Assembly (NCBI GenBank): GCA_003228395.1
Contig: QIDJ01000060.1
Location: 1-12,020 of the forward strand
Origin: Flammeovirgaceae bacterium
GTDB lineage: Bacteria; Bacteroidota; Bacteroidia; Cytophagales; Cyclobacteriaceae
Reading direction: 5' to 3'
Length of the DNA: 12,020 bases
Shown: positions 1 to 8,683 of the stretch, piece by piece
How positions within the stretch are numbered: the first letter of the stretch is position 1
Layout: the number at the start of each line of letters is the position of its first letter
Position numbers and translations under genes: made by a program
The notes under the pieces: generated by a model
What the model saw: only the letters and a program-made list of their open reading frames with translations
What the model was told of the DNA's origin: nothing
The model's database searches: none

Positions 1-555
1 TGGGGATATCAAAAATTTCTTGTGTTTTACCTTACATGCGGTATAGGCGCCGGGCTGATTTATACCGGCATTGCCTTTACACAACTTAAGCCCATGGAAA
101 GTGCCATGGTCAGTTATGAGTATAATCCTAATCCGGATGAGTTTTACAGGTACATCAACAAATACTATACCTTCAGAAATGCAAGTGTACATAGTCTGTA
201 TGAGGAGTATTATGACCATCCGAACAGCATTTCACTTGAGCAGGAAACCAAATCGGTGGTAAGGGAGGTATATAATCTGAAGCTTGATATTCCAATGGTG
301 GGCGCTTCAGGGGCCATTTACGGTCTGCTAATGGCAATTGCGTTACTTTTTCCTAATACGCAGTTCATGCTGCTGTTTCCGCCAATACCGATAAAAGCGA
401 AGTACCTGGCCCTGATATTAGGGGGGATTGCATTATATTCGGGATTTTCTGACAATCCGGGAGATAACGTGGCACATTTTGCCCATCTCGGGGGAATGAT
501 ATTTGCATTTATTTTAATTAAAATTTGGCAAAAGGGCAGAAATCGGTTTTATTGA
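1..555 (+). CDS. Rhomboid family intramembrane serine protease, 5' end cut by window edge
   Basis: Rhomboids cleave transmembrane substrates within the membrane using a Ser-His dyad. The frame is open to the first base (WGYQKFLVFYLTCGIGAG), so the GTG at 22 is internal and the true start lies left of the window. The 184 visible residues, counted from the edge, contain the GASGAIYG motif with nucleophile Ser103 (codon 307-309) and the AHFAHLGG motif with His159 and His162. By alignment with GlpG, His159 would be catalytic. Hydrophobic helices lie at about 8-26, 101-117, 131-149 and 156-176. The HxxxN motif expected in an earlier helix must lie outside the window. A polar, tyrosine-rich insert of about 65 residues (about 30-95) separates two helices and is much longer than in compact rhomboids such as GlpG. 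The next gene is a second rhomboid 64 bp downstream with no terminator between, so co-transcription is likely. Family assignment is secure; the substrate is unknown. Confidence 0.93.
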   Translation, partial: WGYQKFLVFYLTCGIGAGLIYTGIAFTQLKPMESAMVSYEYNPNPDEFYRYINKYYTFRNASVHSLYEEYYDHPNSISLEQETKSVVREVYNLKLDIPMVGASGAIYGLLMAIALLFPNTQFMLLFPPIPIKAKYLALILGGIALYSGFSDNPGDNVAHFAHLGGMIFAFILIKIWQKGRNRFY

Positions 556-619
556 AATCCCTAGTCTGCAAAAATTCATAATTAAGGAAAAATCAGAAAT
601 ACAAATCGAAAACAATTAG

Positions 620-1573
620 ATGAACAGGGGAGGAATACTGGAAGAGTTTAAGTACGCATTCAGAAAACAGGACAACAGCCTGATGCAGATCATCCTGTTT
701 AACGTTGCCGTTTTCGTGTTTTTAAATACACTCGGTGTGATTTTATGGTTTGCCGGGCTGACGGAATTCAGGCCCAGTCAATGCATGGCAGGATCTGACG
801 ATTTGTTTTGCCGGATTTTACAATTTATCGAGCTGCCTGCTGATCCGTATTCGTTTATCAAACATCCGTGGACGCTGATCACATATTTTTTTTCACATGT
901 TAACTTCTTCCATATCCTTTTTAACATGCTTTTTCTCTATTGGTTTGGAAGGCTTATAAAAGAATTTCTTGGCGATAAAAGAGTGGTGAGTCTATATGTT
1001 TTAGGAGGATTAGCCGGTGGCCTGTTGTATATTTTGCTTTATAATTTGCTTCCGCAATTCAAGGAGTTGGTACCCTATACCTATATGCTGGGGGCATCGG
1101 CGGGTGTTTTTGCCATTGTGGTAGGCGCAGCGGTTTTTATGCCGAATTATACGCTGTATTTATTGCTGTTCGGGCCAGTGCGAATAAAATACATCGCCAT
1201 ATTTTATATCCTGCTGTCATTTTTTAGCATCCCGGGAGCAAATGCAGGAGGTAATATCGCACATTTGGGAGGCGCTGCCATCGGTTACTTTTTTATCAAA
1301 CAACTGCAGAAAGGAAATGACCATGGGACCTGGATATTCAAAGTGATCGCTTTTTTCAATAGCTTTTTTGTTCGGCAACCAAAAATCAAGGTTACGTATA
1401 GCAGTGGAAAAGCAAAAACAACCGCTAAAAGCGGGAAAAGCGAACGTGCAAAATCTCCGTCAACTCCCGACCAGGCCGAAATAGATGCTATTCTCGACAA
1501 AATATCACAATCTGGCTATGAAAGTCTATCAAAAGCCGAAAAACAAAAGCTATTTAATGCATCGAAAAAATAA
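620..1573 (+). CDS. Rhomboid family intramembrane serine protease with C-terminal cytoplasmic tail
   Basis: Complete 317-residue rhomboid protease, expected in the inner membrane. Six hydrophobic helices lie near 23-47, 97-113, 122-145, 155-176, 185-203 and 212-228. The HILFNM motif (His98, Asn102) supplies the oxyanion-side residues. GASAG gives the nucleophile Ser160 and NIAHLGG the catalytic His215, so all active-site residues are present. After the last helix comes a basic, Lys/Ser-rich linker (about 250-282). It is followed by a short conserved-looking segment (EIDAILDKISQSGYESLSKAEK) that resembles the C-terminal helical domain appended to many Bacteroidota rhomboids. The start at 620 is the first ATG and precedes an amphipathic N-terminus; no Shine-Dalgarno sequence is obvious. 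The gene follows the partial rhomboid in what is probably one operon, and ends 5 bp from the convergent rlmN. The two rhomboids differ greatly outside their active-site motifs, so this is not a recent duplication. Confidence 0.95.
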   Translation: MNRGGILEEFKYAFRKQDNSLMQIILFNVAVFVFLNTLGVILWFAGLTEFRPSQCMAGSDDLFCRILQFIELPADPYSFIKHPWTLITYFFSHVNFFHILFNMLFLYWFGRLIKEFLGDKRVVSLYVLGGLAGGLLYILLYNLLPQFKELVPYTYMLGASAGVFAIVVGAAVFMPNYTLYLLLFGPVRIKYIAIFYILLSFFSIPGANAGGNIAHLGGAAIGYFFIKQLQKGNDHGTWIFKVIAFFNSFFVRQPKIKVTYSSGKAKTTAKSGKSERAKSPSTPDQAEIDAILDKISQSGYESLSKAEKQKLFNASKK

Positions 1574-1578
1574 CCGGG

Positions 1579-2613
1579 TTATAATTTGTTCGCCAATTGC
1601 CCGCAGGCTGCGTCAATGTCCTTGCCACGACTGCGACGAACCCGGGCATTTACTCCGTTTTTTTCGAGATAATCCCTGAAAGCATCCGTGGCGTATGGGT
1701 TGGCTTTCGTAAAACCGGCTGCCGATATGGCGTTATATTCAATGATGTTTACTTTGCCCGGGAAATGCCTGGTAAACCTGACTAGCTTTTTTGCATCCTC
1801 CATGCTGTCGTTGAATTTATTGAAAAGAATGTATTCAAAAGTTACCGGATTGTTGGTGGATTTGCAGTAAAACCGAAGTGCATCACGGAGTATGGGGAGT
1901 GAATTTGTTTCGTTTATGGGCATTATTTTATTTCTTTTTGCATCATCAGCGGCATGGAGCGACAGGGCCAGATTGAATTTTACACTGTCTTCTCCCAACT
2001 TCACGATCATTTTAGCTATTCCGGCGGTAGAGAGGGTAATCCGGCCGGAAGACATATGGAGTCCTTCCTCAGAGGTGATTAAATAAATTGACTTCATCAC
2101 ATTGTTGTAATTCAACAGTGGTTCACCCATACCCATATAAACGATGTTGGTCAGGGATTTGCCAAAAGTATGTTGGGCTTGTTTGTTGATCAACACTACC
2201 TGGTCATAGATTTCTGCAGCATCCAGGTTCCTCTTTCTTTCAAGGTATCCGGTTGCACAGAATTTGCAGGATAAGGAGCAACCCACCTGCGATGAAATAC
2301 ATGCCGTAAGCCGGCTACCGGATGGGATCAATACGCCCTCAACAAAGTTGCCGTCATATAACCTGAATGCAGATTTGATGGTACCATCTGCGCTCACCTG
2401 GCTATGGTCAATTACCAAATTATTTATAGAAAAATTTTTACTCAGTAATTCGCGCAATTTTACCGAAAGGTTGGACATAACGTCAAAATCAGTTGCTGAT
2501 TTCTTCCATAGCCATTCATTTATCTGCCTGATTCTGAATGTCTTTTCATCATATTTTATGAAAAAATCAGCCAATTCTGTATCAGTTAGCTTACGTATAT
2601 CAACCTTTGCCAT
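1579..2613 (-). CDS. rlmN: 23S rRNA (adenine(2503)-C(2))-methyltransferase / dual-specificity RlmN
   Basis: Radical-SAM enzyme that methylates C2 of A2503 in 23S rRNA (and A37 of some tRNAs in E. coli), affecting translational fidelity. The 344-residue product has the normal length. The [4Fe-4S]/SAM cluster motif CxxxCxxC is Cys112, Cys116 and Cys119. The two mechanistic cysteines are present: Cys105, seven residues before the cluster as in E. coli, and Cys337 in the C-terminal DIDAACGQ motif. GMGEP (161-165) is the SAM-contact motif. The N-terminal helical domain runs to about residue 95. The ATG at 2613 is the first Met and the N-terminus matches the family, so the start is well supported. 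The gene is monocistronic in appearance: convergent with the rhomboid (5-bp gap) and separated from the upstream TPR gene by a terminator. A TATCTTTG box ends only 5 bases before the ATG. CfrA-type C8 methylation is unlikely given the RlmN-like context and motifs. Confidence 0.97.
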   Translation of the reverse strand: MAKVDIRKLTDTELADFFIKYDEKTFRIRQINEWLWKKSATDFDVMSNLSVKLRELLSKNFSINNLVIDHSQVSADGTIKSAFRLYDGNFVEGVLIPSGSRLTACISSQVGCSLSCKFCATGYLERKRNLDAAEIYDQVVLINKQAQHTFGKSLTNIVYMGMGEPLLNYNNVMKSIYLITSEEGLHMSSGRITLSTAGIAKMIVKLGEDSVKFNLALSLHAADDAKRNKIMPINETNSLPILRDALRFYCKSTNNPVTFEYILFNKFNDSMEDAKKLVRFTRHFPGKVNIIEYNAISAAGFTKANPYATDAFRDYLEKNGVNARVRRSRGKDIDAACGQLANKL

Positions 2614-2618
2614 ATGTG

Positions 2619-2626
2619 CAAAGATA
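2619..2626 (-). promoter_or_regulatory. Bacteroidota -7 box (TATCTTTG) upstream of rlmN
   Basis: On the minus strand TATCTTTG matches the Bacteroidota sigma consensus TAnnTTTG exactly. It ends 5 nt before the rlmN ATG, so transcription would begin at or within a couple of bases of the start codon. No convincing TTG -33 element is seen at the usual distance, and the box is short enough to occur by chance in AT-rich DNA. Confidence 0.4.
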
Positions 2627-2768
2627 GTATGATTGAGAAAGGGATTTATAACAGGATGCTAAAATGCTGATTATCAGAGTATATAATTAAAGAGCCCAAT
2701 TACAATAAATTTAATCTGAGCACCTACGCATTTAATCAGTCAGGCATTGCCACTTATAAACAGTAGAA

Positions 2769-2800
2769 CAAAAAAAAGGGAAGCGCTGTATGCCTCCCTC
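2769..2800 (-). terminator. Rho-independent terminator of the TPR-protein gene
   Basis: Read on the minus strand, an 8-bp stem (arms 2799-2792 and 2784-2777, one G·U pair) closes a 7-nt loop and is followed directly by a run of eight or so T residues. It lies 33 nt past the stop of the TPR gene and separates it from rlmN. On the plus strand the G·U pair becomes a mismatch and there is no T-run after the stem, so it should act in the minus direction only. Confidence 0.85.
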
Positions 2801-2832
2801 TGCTATTTTTATCAACTCCCGGTTAAACCGGA

Positions 2833-4140
2833 TCAGCTTTCAGGCCTCCTTTGTAAAGTTACGGTCATGTTAATCCAGCATCCTACTTTAAAAGAATCGC
2901 CTTCGTTGTAATTCTCTGTAAAAAGATCTTCTATAGAAGGAAACTGCGCTTTGGCGCTGGCCATTGCTTTTGCTTCTCCTGCCATTTTGTACATGTTGTA
3001 CGCGGCAATAAAAACAGCACGATCTTCAACTTTGCTTTCTCCTTTTTTACATTCATCATAGCTTGTCATGTACAAATCACCAATAAGCTTATAAGCTTTT
3101 TTACGTGTTGGATCTGTTTGCACAGATTTCAGAAAATTGGCACGGGCCTGTGATTTCATCCCTCGCTGGGTGTACTGCCGGCCAAGTTCAAAATAAATAT
3201 CGGCTTTTTCCGTATTTGTATCTGCCAGTCCAAGTGCAGCCTTGTAATAGGATACAGCAGATTCATACTTGCCGTCTGCTGCCAGTTTAGTACCGATCAC
3301 TTTGGCCATGCCATAATCAGGCTCTTGCTTCTGGACAACCTTTGCAGCATCAAGAAATATATCCTGATTTGTACAGCCTGCCGATATTGATAGGCTCAGA
3401 ATTTTCTTTGCAAGTTCCAGATCATCCGGTTTTTCTTTTAGTTTTTTGCCAAGATTGGTTGAAATAAAGTCACAGTCAACGGTAACCATTTCTGTGAGCA
3501 TTTTATCAACAAAGTTTTTTGTTTTTTCCATCTTGGCCTTGTCCGATCCGTTGGCAATTTTATAATCGATGATATCGGTTACTTTCGTGTACCGGTCAAG
3601 AACATCATCATCATTCAGTTCACCTCCCGTCAGTTTGTATCTCCGGATTACATCCATATAGGCCACCAGATTTGGAGATCCGATATTGTTGCCATTGAGT
3701 TCATAGGTTTTTTCAAAGAGTTCAAATAACCATGTATATTTTGATTTGTCACCTTTATAATACCTGTAGGCATCGTAGGCTTTCCTGTCGAGCACCTGTG
3801 CTTCATGATTAAAATATTTTATGCGCAGGTCATAGAGTTCCATTACTTTATTCTGATATTGGTTTTGTTTATCACCCGATGATGACTTTGTGAGTTCTTT
3901 ATAAATCTTGACGCCGTTTATATATAACGATGGATTCAGGTCAGGCGTATTTTCAAGCAGCCAGCTAAGATCATTTGCTGCAGACTCAAAATCTCCTCCT
4001 TTACGTGCATCATTATACAGTACGTTCTTCTCTTCGGCCATTTCTTTCATTTGCTCATCTTCAGGCCAGTTCCAGGCACTTTGACCAAATACCGGGTAGA
4101 TACCTGCAACAAGTACAATTGTCAGAAAATTTAGTTTCAT
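2833..4140 (-). CDS. Secreted tetratricopeptide-repeat protein (Bacteroidota family, unknown role)
   Basis: A 435-residue exported protein. The chosen start (ATG at 4140) gives a clean signal peptide, MKLNFLTIVLVAGIYPVFGQ, with no lipobox cysteine. An in-frame upstream Met at 4197 would put a 19-residue Cys-rich extension before it and is rejected. The mature protein is mostly helical. The N-terminal part (about 25-110) and the region at 120-170 contain TPR-like helix pairs with degenerate consensus. Clear TPR units occupy about 277-345 (KYESAVSYYKAALGL; ADIYFELGRQYTQRG) and continue near 347-395. The C-terminus ends in a conserved-looking FKVGCWINMTVTLQ segment, which I recall from other Bacteroidota secreted TPR proteins. 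TPRs mediate protein contacts, so a periplasmic scaffold or envelope-complex role is plausible but inferred. The gene is monocistronic, with its own terminator downstream and a divergent clpB upstream. Confidence 0.85.
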   Translation of the reverse strand: MKLNFLTIVLVAGIYPVFGQSAWNWPEDEQMKEMAEEKNVLYNDARKGGDFESAANDLSWLLENTPDLNPSLYINGVKIYKELTKSSSGDKQNQYQNKVMELYDLRIKYFNHEAQVLDRKAYDAYRYYKGDKSKYTWLFELFEKTYELNGNNIGSPNLVAYMDVIRRYKLTGGELNDDDVLDRYTKVTDIIDYKIANGSDKAKMEKTKNFVDKMLTEMVTVDCDFISTNLGKKLKEKPDDLELAKKILSLSISAGCTNQDIFLDAAKVVQKQEPDYGMAKVIGTKLAADGKYESAVSYYKAALGLADTNTEKADIYFELGRQYTQRGMKSQARANFLKSVQTDPTRKKAYKLIGDLYMTSYDECKKGESKVEDRAVFIAAYNMYKMAGEAKAMASAKAQFPSIEDLFTENYNEGDSFKVGCWINMTVTLQRRPES

Positions 4141-4231
4141 AATTTTGCTATTACAAATTCCCATATAAATACAGCATGCTACTAAAATGCAAATCAAATA
4201 AGTAAAGTTCGATATTAATACATCGAAATGG

Positions 4232-4239
4232 CAAAAATA
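4232..4239 (-). promoter_or_regulatory. Possible -7 box (TATTTTTG) for the TPR gene
   Basis: Minus-strand TATTTTTG fits TAnnTTTG. A TTG lies 23 nt further upstream, slightly longer than the usual spacing. Transcription from it would give a leader of roughly 85-90 nt. The surrounding sequence is very AT-rich, so chance occurrence is likely enough to keep confidence low. Confidence 0.3.
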
Positions 4240-4368
4240 TATGTTTTATACTTTAAATAAAACAAGAAATTTATTTGATGAGTATATCAGGCCTCACAAG
4301 TGGTTATTTTTTTAACCGATTTAACGCTCATCCGGGAACAGGATCAGTTATGACAAAATGTCTTATAA

Positions 4369-4376
4369 TAAGTTTG
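4369..4376 (+). promoter_or_regulatory. Possible -7 box (TAAGTTTG) for clpB
   Basis: TAAGTTTG matches the TAnnTTTG consensus exactly. The expected -33 position, about 21 nt upstream, reads TTATG instead of TTG or TTTG, an imperfect match. The implied leader is about 105-110 nt. A GACA-aaa-TGTC inverted repeat sits within the spacer, where a repressor could act; this is inference only. Confidence 0.35.
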
Positions 4377-4489
4377 AAAGAGGCCGTTATATGACATAAT
4401 AGCAGATAAAAGCAAGGAATATCCATATGGTGTAACATTTGAGGTATTTAAATCGCATAAAAAAAGGAGAATTTCAAACAGATACGGGT

Positions 4490-7105
4490 ATGAATTTAGA
4501 TAAATATACGATAAAATCACAGGAAGTAATTCAGCATGCAGCAGCGCTTGCATCGGGTAATGAGCAACAGGCTATTGAACCCGGACATATACTTAAAGCT
4601 GTGCTGCATACCGACGAGAACGTTTCTTCGTTTTTGATTAAAAAACTGAATATTAACCTGGAACTCCTTGAAACACGGTTGGATGAGATTATTTCAAAAT
4701 ATCCCAAAGTTTCAGGTCAGCAACCCTATTTCTCAAATGCATCGGCATCTGTTCTTCAATATGCAGAAAAGATGTTGAAAGATTTTGAGGATGAATATAT
4801 CGCGGTGGAACATATCATGCTGGGTTTATTTAGCGGGAAGGACGATACGGCCTTATTAATGAAAGACCTGGGTTTTGAAAAAAAATTACTGATAAAGGCA
4901 ATCAAAGAGTTACGGGGCGGTAGTAAAGTGACTGACCCGAATGCAGAATCAAAATACAAATCGCTTGAACGCTATTCGAATAATCTGAACGAGCTGGCAA
5001 AAGCAGGTAAGATTGATCCCGTAATCGGCCGTGACGATGAAATCAGAAGAGTCCTGCAGATTTTGTCGCGGAGAACCAAGAATAACCCGATGCTCATAGG
5101 CGAGCCTGGCGTAGGGAAAACGGCCATCGTCGAAGGCATGGCCCAACGCATTGTGAATGGCGATGTGCCCGGCACCCTGAAAACAAAAACCATTATTTCT
5201 CTTGATATGGGCTTGCTGGTAGCGGGCGCAAAATATAAAGGAGAATTTGAAGAGCGATTGAAATCCGTGATTAAAGAAGTAACTGATTCGAATGGGGAGA
5301 TCATATTATTTATTGATGAGATTCATACCCTTATTGGCGCCGGTGGTGGTGGCGAAGGAGCCATGGATGCCGCTAATCTGCTAAAACCTGCACTGGCAAG
5401 AGGAGAATTACATGCCATTGGCGCTACCACACTGAAAGAATATCAAAAGTATATTGAGAGAGATAAAGCGCTTGAAAGGCGCTTTCAGACTGTGACCGTA
5501 GATGAACCCAGTGTGGAAGATTCCGTTTCAATTTTGCGCGGCATTAAGGATAAGTATGAATTACACCATGGCGTTAGAGTTAAGGACGATGCTGTAATTG
5601 CTGCCGTCGAATTGTCGCACCGGTACATATCTGAACGACATTTACCTGACAAAGCGATTGACCTGATGGATGAGGCTGCCTCGAAATTACGTATCGAAAT
5701 TGATTCGCTACCGGAAGAACTGGATGAACTGGAGCGTAAGATCAGGCAGCTTGAAATTGAACGGGAGGCCATCAGACGCGAAAAAGATAAAGCAAAAGAA
5801 GAAAAGCTTAACAAGGCACTTGCCGAGCTTACCGGTAAACGCAACGAAATAAAAGCAAAGTGGGAAAATGAGAAAGAAGTGATTCATGGTATGCAGCGTG
5901 CAAAGGAGGAAATTGATGTGCTGAAGCTGGAAGCCGTGAAGGCAGAAAGAGCCGGAGAATTTGGAAAGGTGGCAGAGATCAGGTACGGTAAGTTGGTTGA
6001 AAAGGAAAATGAACTCGAAATGCTGAAAGAAAAGGTGCGCGCGATGCAGAGCAACAGCCCGCTGTTGAAAGAAGAAGTTGATAGCGAAGATATAGCGGAA
6101 GTGGTCGCTAAATGGACCGGAATTCCCGTATCGAAGATGCTTCAGAGTGAAATGGAAAAGCTTTTGCATCTTGAAGATGAGTTGAGCAAAAGAGTGGCCG
6201 GCCAGGAAGAAGCTATACAGGCGTTGTCGGATGCCGTACGAAGAAGCCGTGCAGGATTGCAGGATCCCAAACGTCCGATCGGAAGCTTTATATTTCTCGG
6301 CACAACCGGAGTAGGCAAAACGGAACTGGCCAAAGCCCTGGCAGAATATTTATTTGACGATGAAAATTCAATGGTACGGATCGATATGTCGGAATATCAG
6401 GAGCGGCATTCAGTAAGCAGGCTTATCGGGGCGCCTCCCGGTTATGTTGGGTACGATGAAGGAGGCCAGCTCACTGAGGCTGTGCGCAGAAAACCCTATT
6501 CCGTGATTTTGCTTGATGAAATTGAAAAAGCACATCCGGATGTATTCAACATTTTACTTCAGGTGCTGGATGATGGCCGGTTAACTGACAACAAAGGCCG
6601 TATAGCCAATTTTAAAAATACCATCATCATAATGACAACAAATATCGGTTCGCATCTGATACGTGAGAATTTCGAGAAACTCACGGATGTAAATAAAGAA
6701 ACAATAGTGGAAGAAACCAGGTTGCAGGTATTCGAACTTTTAAAGAAAGCAGTGAAACCTGAATTTTTGAACCGTGTGGATGACCTGATTATGTTCCGTC
6801 CGCTTTCTGCTGAAGACCTCAGAAAGATCGTGGATATCCAGTTCAACATAATTCGCAAGCGATTGGAAGAAAATGGAATACGGGTTGAAATATCAGGTAA
6901 GGCAAAGGAACAACTTGCTATATGGGGATACGATCCGCAGTTTGGCGCCCGGCCACTCAAACGTGTATTACAACGCGAAATACTCAATGAACTTTCAAAG
7001 AAAATCTTATCGGGCAATGTTCATAAGGACAGTGTGGTGGCCATCGATGTGGATACGAACGGAAAAATCGAATTTATGAACCTGGACGAAGTGGAAATTA
7101 AGTGA
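4490..7105 (+). CDS. clpB: ATP-dependent chaperone ClpB (Hsp100 disaggregase)
   Basis: Hexameric AAA+ disaggregase that works with DnaK to pull polypeptides out of aggregates in the cytoplasm. The 871-residue length is normal. The ATG at 4490 gives the canonical N-terminus ([14 protein letters not shown]); the TTG at 4439 adds 17 unrelated residues. Clp-N repeats occupy about 1-145. NBD1 has Walker A GEPGVGKT (204-211), Walker B with Asp276-Glu277 and the pore loop AKYKGEF (Tyr249). The middle coiled-coil regulatory domain spans about 402-530, which separates ClpB from ClpA/ClpX-type unfoldases. NBD2 has Walker A GTTGVGKT (604-611), Walker B LLDEIEK (Asp676-Glu677), pore loop GYVGYDEGG and an arginine-finger motif FLNR (Arg762). 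There is no ClpP-binding IGL/F loop, as expected. It is monocistronic and divergent from the TPR gene, and ends at a bidirectional terminator. Heat-shock control is expected from the family, but no CIRCE is visible. Confidence 0.98.
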   Translation: MNLDKYTIKSQEVIQHAAALASGNEQQAIEPGHILKAVLHTDENVSSFLIKKLNINLELLETRLDEIISKYPKVSGQQPYFSNASASVLQYAEKMLKDFEDEYIAVEHIMLGLFSGKDDTALLMKDLGFEKKLLIKAIKELRGGSKVTDPNAESKYKSLERYSNNLNELAKAGKIDPVIGRDDEIRRVLQILSRRTKNNPMLIGEPGVGKTAIVEGMAQRIVNGDVPGTLKTKTIISLDMGLLVAGAKYKGEFEERLKSVIKEVTDSNGEIILFIDEIHTLIGAGGGGEGAMDAANLLKPALARGELHAIGATTLKEYQKYIERDKALERRFQTVTVDEPSVEDSVSILRGIKDKYELHHGVRVKDDAVIAAVELSHRYISERHLPDKAIDLMDEAASKLRIEIDSLPEELDELERKIRQLEIEREAIRREKDKAKEEKLNKALAELTGKRNEIKAKWENEKEVIHGMQRAKEEIDVLKLEAVKAERAGEFGKVAEIRYGKLVEKENELEMLKEKVRAMQSNSPLLKEEVDSEDIAEVVAKWTGIPVSKMLQSEMEKLLHLEDELSKRVAGQEEAIQALSDAVRRSRAGLQDPKRPIGSFIFLGTTGVGKTELAKALAEYLFDDENSMVRIDMSEYQERHSVSRLIGAPPGYVGYDEGGQLTEAVRRKPYSVILLDEIEKAHPDVFNILLQVLDDGRLTDNKGRIANFKNTIIIMTTNIGSHLIRENFEKLTDVNKETIVEETRLQVFELLKKAVKPEFLNRVDDLIMFRPLSAEDLRKIVDIQFNIIRKRLEENGIRVEISGKAKEQLAIWGYDPQFGARPLKRVLQREILNELSKKILSGNVHKDSVVAIDVDTNGKIEFMNLDEVEIK

Positions 7106-7124
7106 TTATTCCTCAGTGGTACAT

Positions 7125-7160
7125 AAAAAAGTCGCGGAACATTGATCAGTGACTTTTTTT
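7125..7160. terminator. Bidirectional rho-independent terminator shared by clpB and the SpoIIE phosphatase gene
   Basis: Arms 7125-7135 and 7149-7159 form an 11-bp stem (A6-GTCGC against GTGAC-T6, one G·U) around a 13-nt loop. The stem is flanked by A-run and T-run, so it can terminate from either side. It lies 19 nt past the clpB stop. The TAA of the minus-strand phosphatase gene (7159-7161) falls inside the right arm. Confidence 0.88.
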
Positions 7161-8592
7161 ATAACCTCACCCCAATCACAAGCACATCATCGGTTTGTGC
7201 ATTTCGTCCCTTCCATTCTTTAAATACTTTTTCAAGAATAAAACGCTGTTCACTGACATGCTGGTCATACATGGTTTTAAAAAGACTGATCAGCGAACTG
7301 CGCATAAATTTCTTGTTTTTTCTACCCCCGAATTGTGCGTAATAACCGTCTGAAGCAAGATAGATCATATCGCCTGTGGAGAGTCTGATGTGGTCGGAAG
7401 AGTAAAATTTATCGCTGAACATAGGATCACCTACCGGAAACCTGTTGCTTTTTACATAATGAATTTCGTCCAGGTGTACGTAAAACAGCGGAAAGTGTGC
7501 GCCGGCAAATTCAACTTCTTTGGTTTTTGTATTAATCTCACAGATAGCGGCTTTTATCCCGTTCACCTCTTCCTGACGCTGACCTGTTTGTCCGGTTTCA
7601 TGTTTGAGTTTCTGATCCAGCATGGTAAGAATCATTGATGGTGTGGTTATGCCCTTATGAAAAATATCTTTTAAAAAATGGTATGCCAGTACGGTGTAAT
7701 ATGCTGCATCCGTACCATGTCCCGGACAATCAAGTACGGCAAGTACGATTTTATGGCCTGTTTTATGAACCGTATAAAAATCGCCTGATATGGTATTTCG
7801 TGGTATGTGTAAAACAAAGGAATGCTTTAAATTTTCATTGAAATCAGCTTTTTCAGGGAGTAATGCCAGTTGAATATGCCGCGCATACCAGGTAATCTGC
7901 TTTTGCCGGTCCCGAAGCTGGCTGATTTCGAGCAGATTCCGGGTTTGCTCTTCTTCGTATTTTACCACCATTTCCGAAAGCCGCTGCAATTCTTTGTTCT
8001 CCTTTATAAGCTTCTGTTTTGATTTGTTTTTTGATGTTATCCGGTTGTAAATAAGAATCAATGCAATGAAAATGATGGCGCCAATTCCAAGTTTTATGGC
8101 CGTTGAAATACGTTTTTGCCCACGAAAATACCGTTCATTTTCAGCCTGAAGATTGCCGATCAACTGTTGATTCAGTTCAAGTTCATACATCAGGTTATTC
8201 AGCTCGTCTATATAGGCGTCTTCCAGTTCTGTCAGTTCCCGGGTTTTTGTATTTCTTATATATGTTTCTCTAAGGAGCGAATAAAGCCTGAAATGGATCA
8301 GCGATTCCTGTATGTCTTTCTGCAGGTAGTAAAACCGGGCGAGTTTAAGTTCGTAATCTGCTTCTTTATCCTGGTTTTTATGCTTTTGAGCCAAATTAAG
8401 ACCTTTTTTAATGTAAATAATGGCTCCCGGATAGTTTTTGATACTGTCATTGACCTGTATCAGGCTGTCAATCTGAATTAATTTTTCCTCCGTGGTGAGG
8501 AGTGAGTCTGCTTCCTGAAAATGTATTTCAGCCTGGAGAATGCTTCCCGTAAGAAAGACAGATAAGCATGTAAACAGAATTAAAAACCGCAT
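7159..8592 (-). CDS. Membrane-anchored SpoIIE/PP2C-type serine phosphatase with periplasmic helical sensor region
   Basis: The 477-residue product probably dephosphorylates Ser/Thr on a cytoplasmic partner, in the manner of SpoIIE/RsbU acting on anti-anti-sigma factors. Order of parts: signal peptide (about 1-21), a periplasmic alpha-helical TPR-like segment (about 25-155), one transmembrane helix (about 165-183), a cytoplasmic coiled coil (about 190-230) and the SpoIIE domain (about 235-477). The domain opens with the typical ARHIQLALLP segment. Metal-binding motifs are intact: SGDFY (Asp271), LDCPGHG (Asp288), ASDG (Asp415) and TDD (Asp468-Asp469), so an active enzyme is expected. The ATG at 8592 directly precedes the signal peptide. 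There is no linked anti-sigma or STAS-domain gene, so the target is unknown. It could share a transcript with the upstream channel gene 148 bp away, but the gap is long. Its stop codon lies within a terminator hairpin shared with clpB. Confidence 0.9.
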   Translation of the reverse strand: MRFLILFTCLSVFLTGSILQAEIHFQEADSLLTTEEKLIQIDSLIQVNDSIKNYPGAIIYIKKGLNLAQKHKNQDKEADYELKLARFYYLQKDIQESLIHFRLYSLLRETYIRNTKTRELTELEDAYIDELNNLMYELELNQQLIGNLQAENERYFRGQKRISTAIKLGIGAIIFIALILIYNRITSKNKSKQKLIKENKELQRLSEMVVKYEEEQTRNLLEISQLRDRQKQITWYARHIQLALLPEKADFNENLKHSFVLHIPRNTISGDFYTVHKTGHKIVLAVLDCPGHGTDAAYYTVLAYHFLKDIFHKGITTPSMILTMLDQKLKHETGQTGQRQEEVNGIKAAICEINTKTKEVEFAGAHFPLFYVHLDEIHYVKSNRFPVGDPMFSDKFYSSDHIRLSTGDMIYLASDGYYAQFGGRKNKKFMRSSLISLFKTMYDQHVSEQRFILEKVFKEWKGRNAQTDDVLVIGVRL

Positions 8593-8683
8593 CTCATTTC
8601 ATGTTGCATAAATATATAACTCATTTTCCAAAAAACCGGATTATTGTAAAAATGAAAATATAATGAGATACAATTAGGGTACA

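Larger units (their letters stand above)
4141..4489. other. Divergent intergenic region between the TPR gene and clpB
   Basis: This 349-bp AT-rich, gene-free stretch must hold promoters for both flanking genes. TAnnTTTG boxes were found for each side (4232-4239 minus; 4369-4376 plus). A small hairpin with a T-only loop (GGTTA at 4302-4306, TAACC at 4313-4317) lies between them. A GACA-aaa-TGTC inverted repeat just upstream of the clpB box (about 4352-4362) could be a small operator. I saw no CIRCE element (TTAGCACTC-N9-GAGTGCTAA). The in-frame TTG at 4439 and the 4197 ATG are not credible starts. Confidence 0.6.

Noticed and set aside
2731..2752. CAGTCAGG-containing stretch resembling the start of the 10050 repeat
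   Set aside because: Only an 8-bp core is shared and the inverted arm is missing, so chance similarity is sufficient.
2819..2831. CCGGTT-a-AACCGG palindrome near the TPR-gene stop
   Set aside because: A one-base centre cannot form a hairpin, and the real terminator lies 20-50 nt further on.
4141..4197. Upstream ATG for the TPR protein
   Set aside because: It would place a Cys-rich stretch before an otherwise clean signal peptide starting at 4140.
4439..4489. Upstream TTG start for clpB
   Set aside because: The 17 added residues match nothing in ClpB, while the ATG at 4490 gives the canonical N-terminus.
5485..7017. Long open frames antisense to clpB
   Set aside because: Their translations are Ser/Phe-rich shadows of a strongly coding sense frame with unmistakable ClpB motifs.
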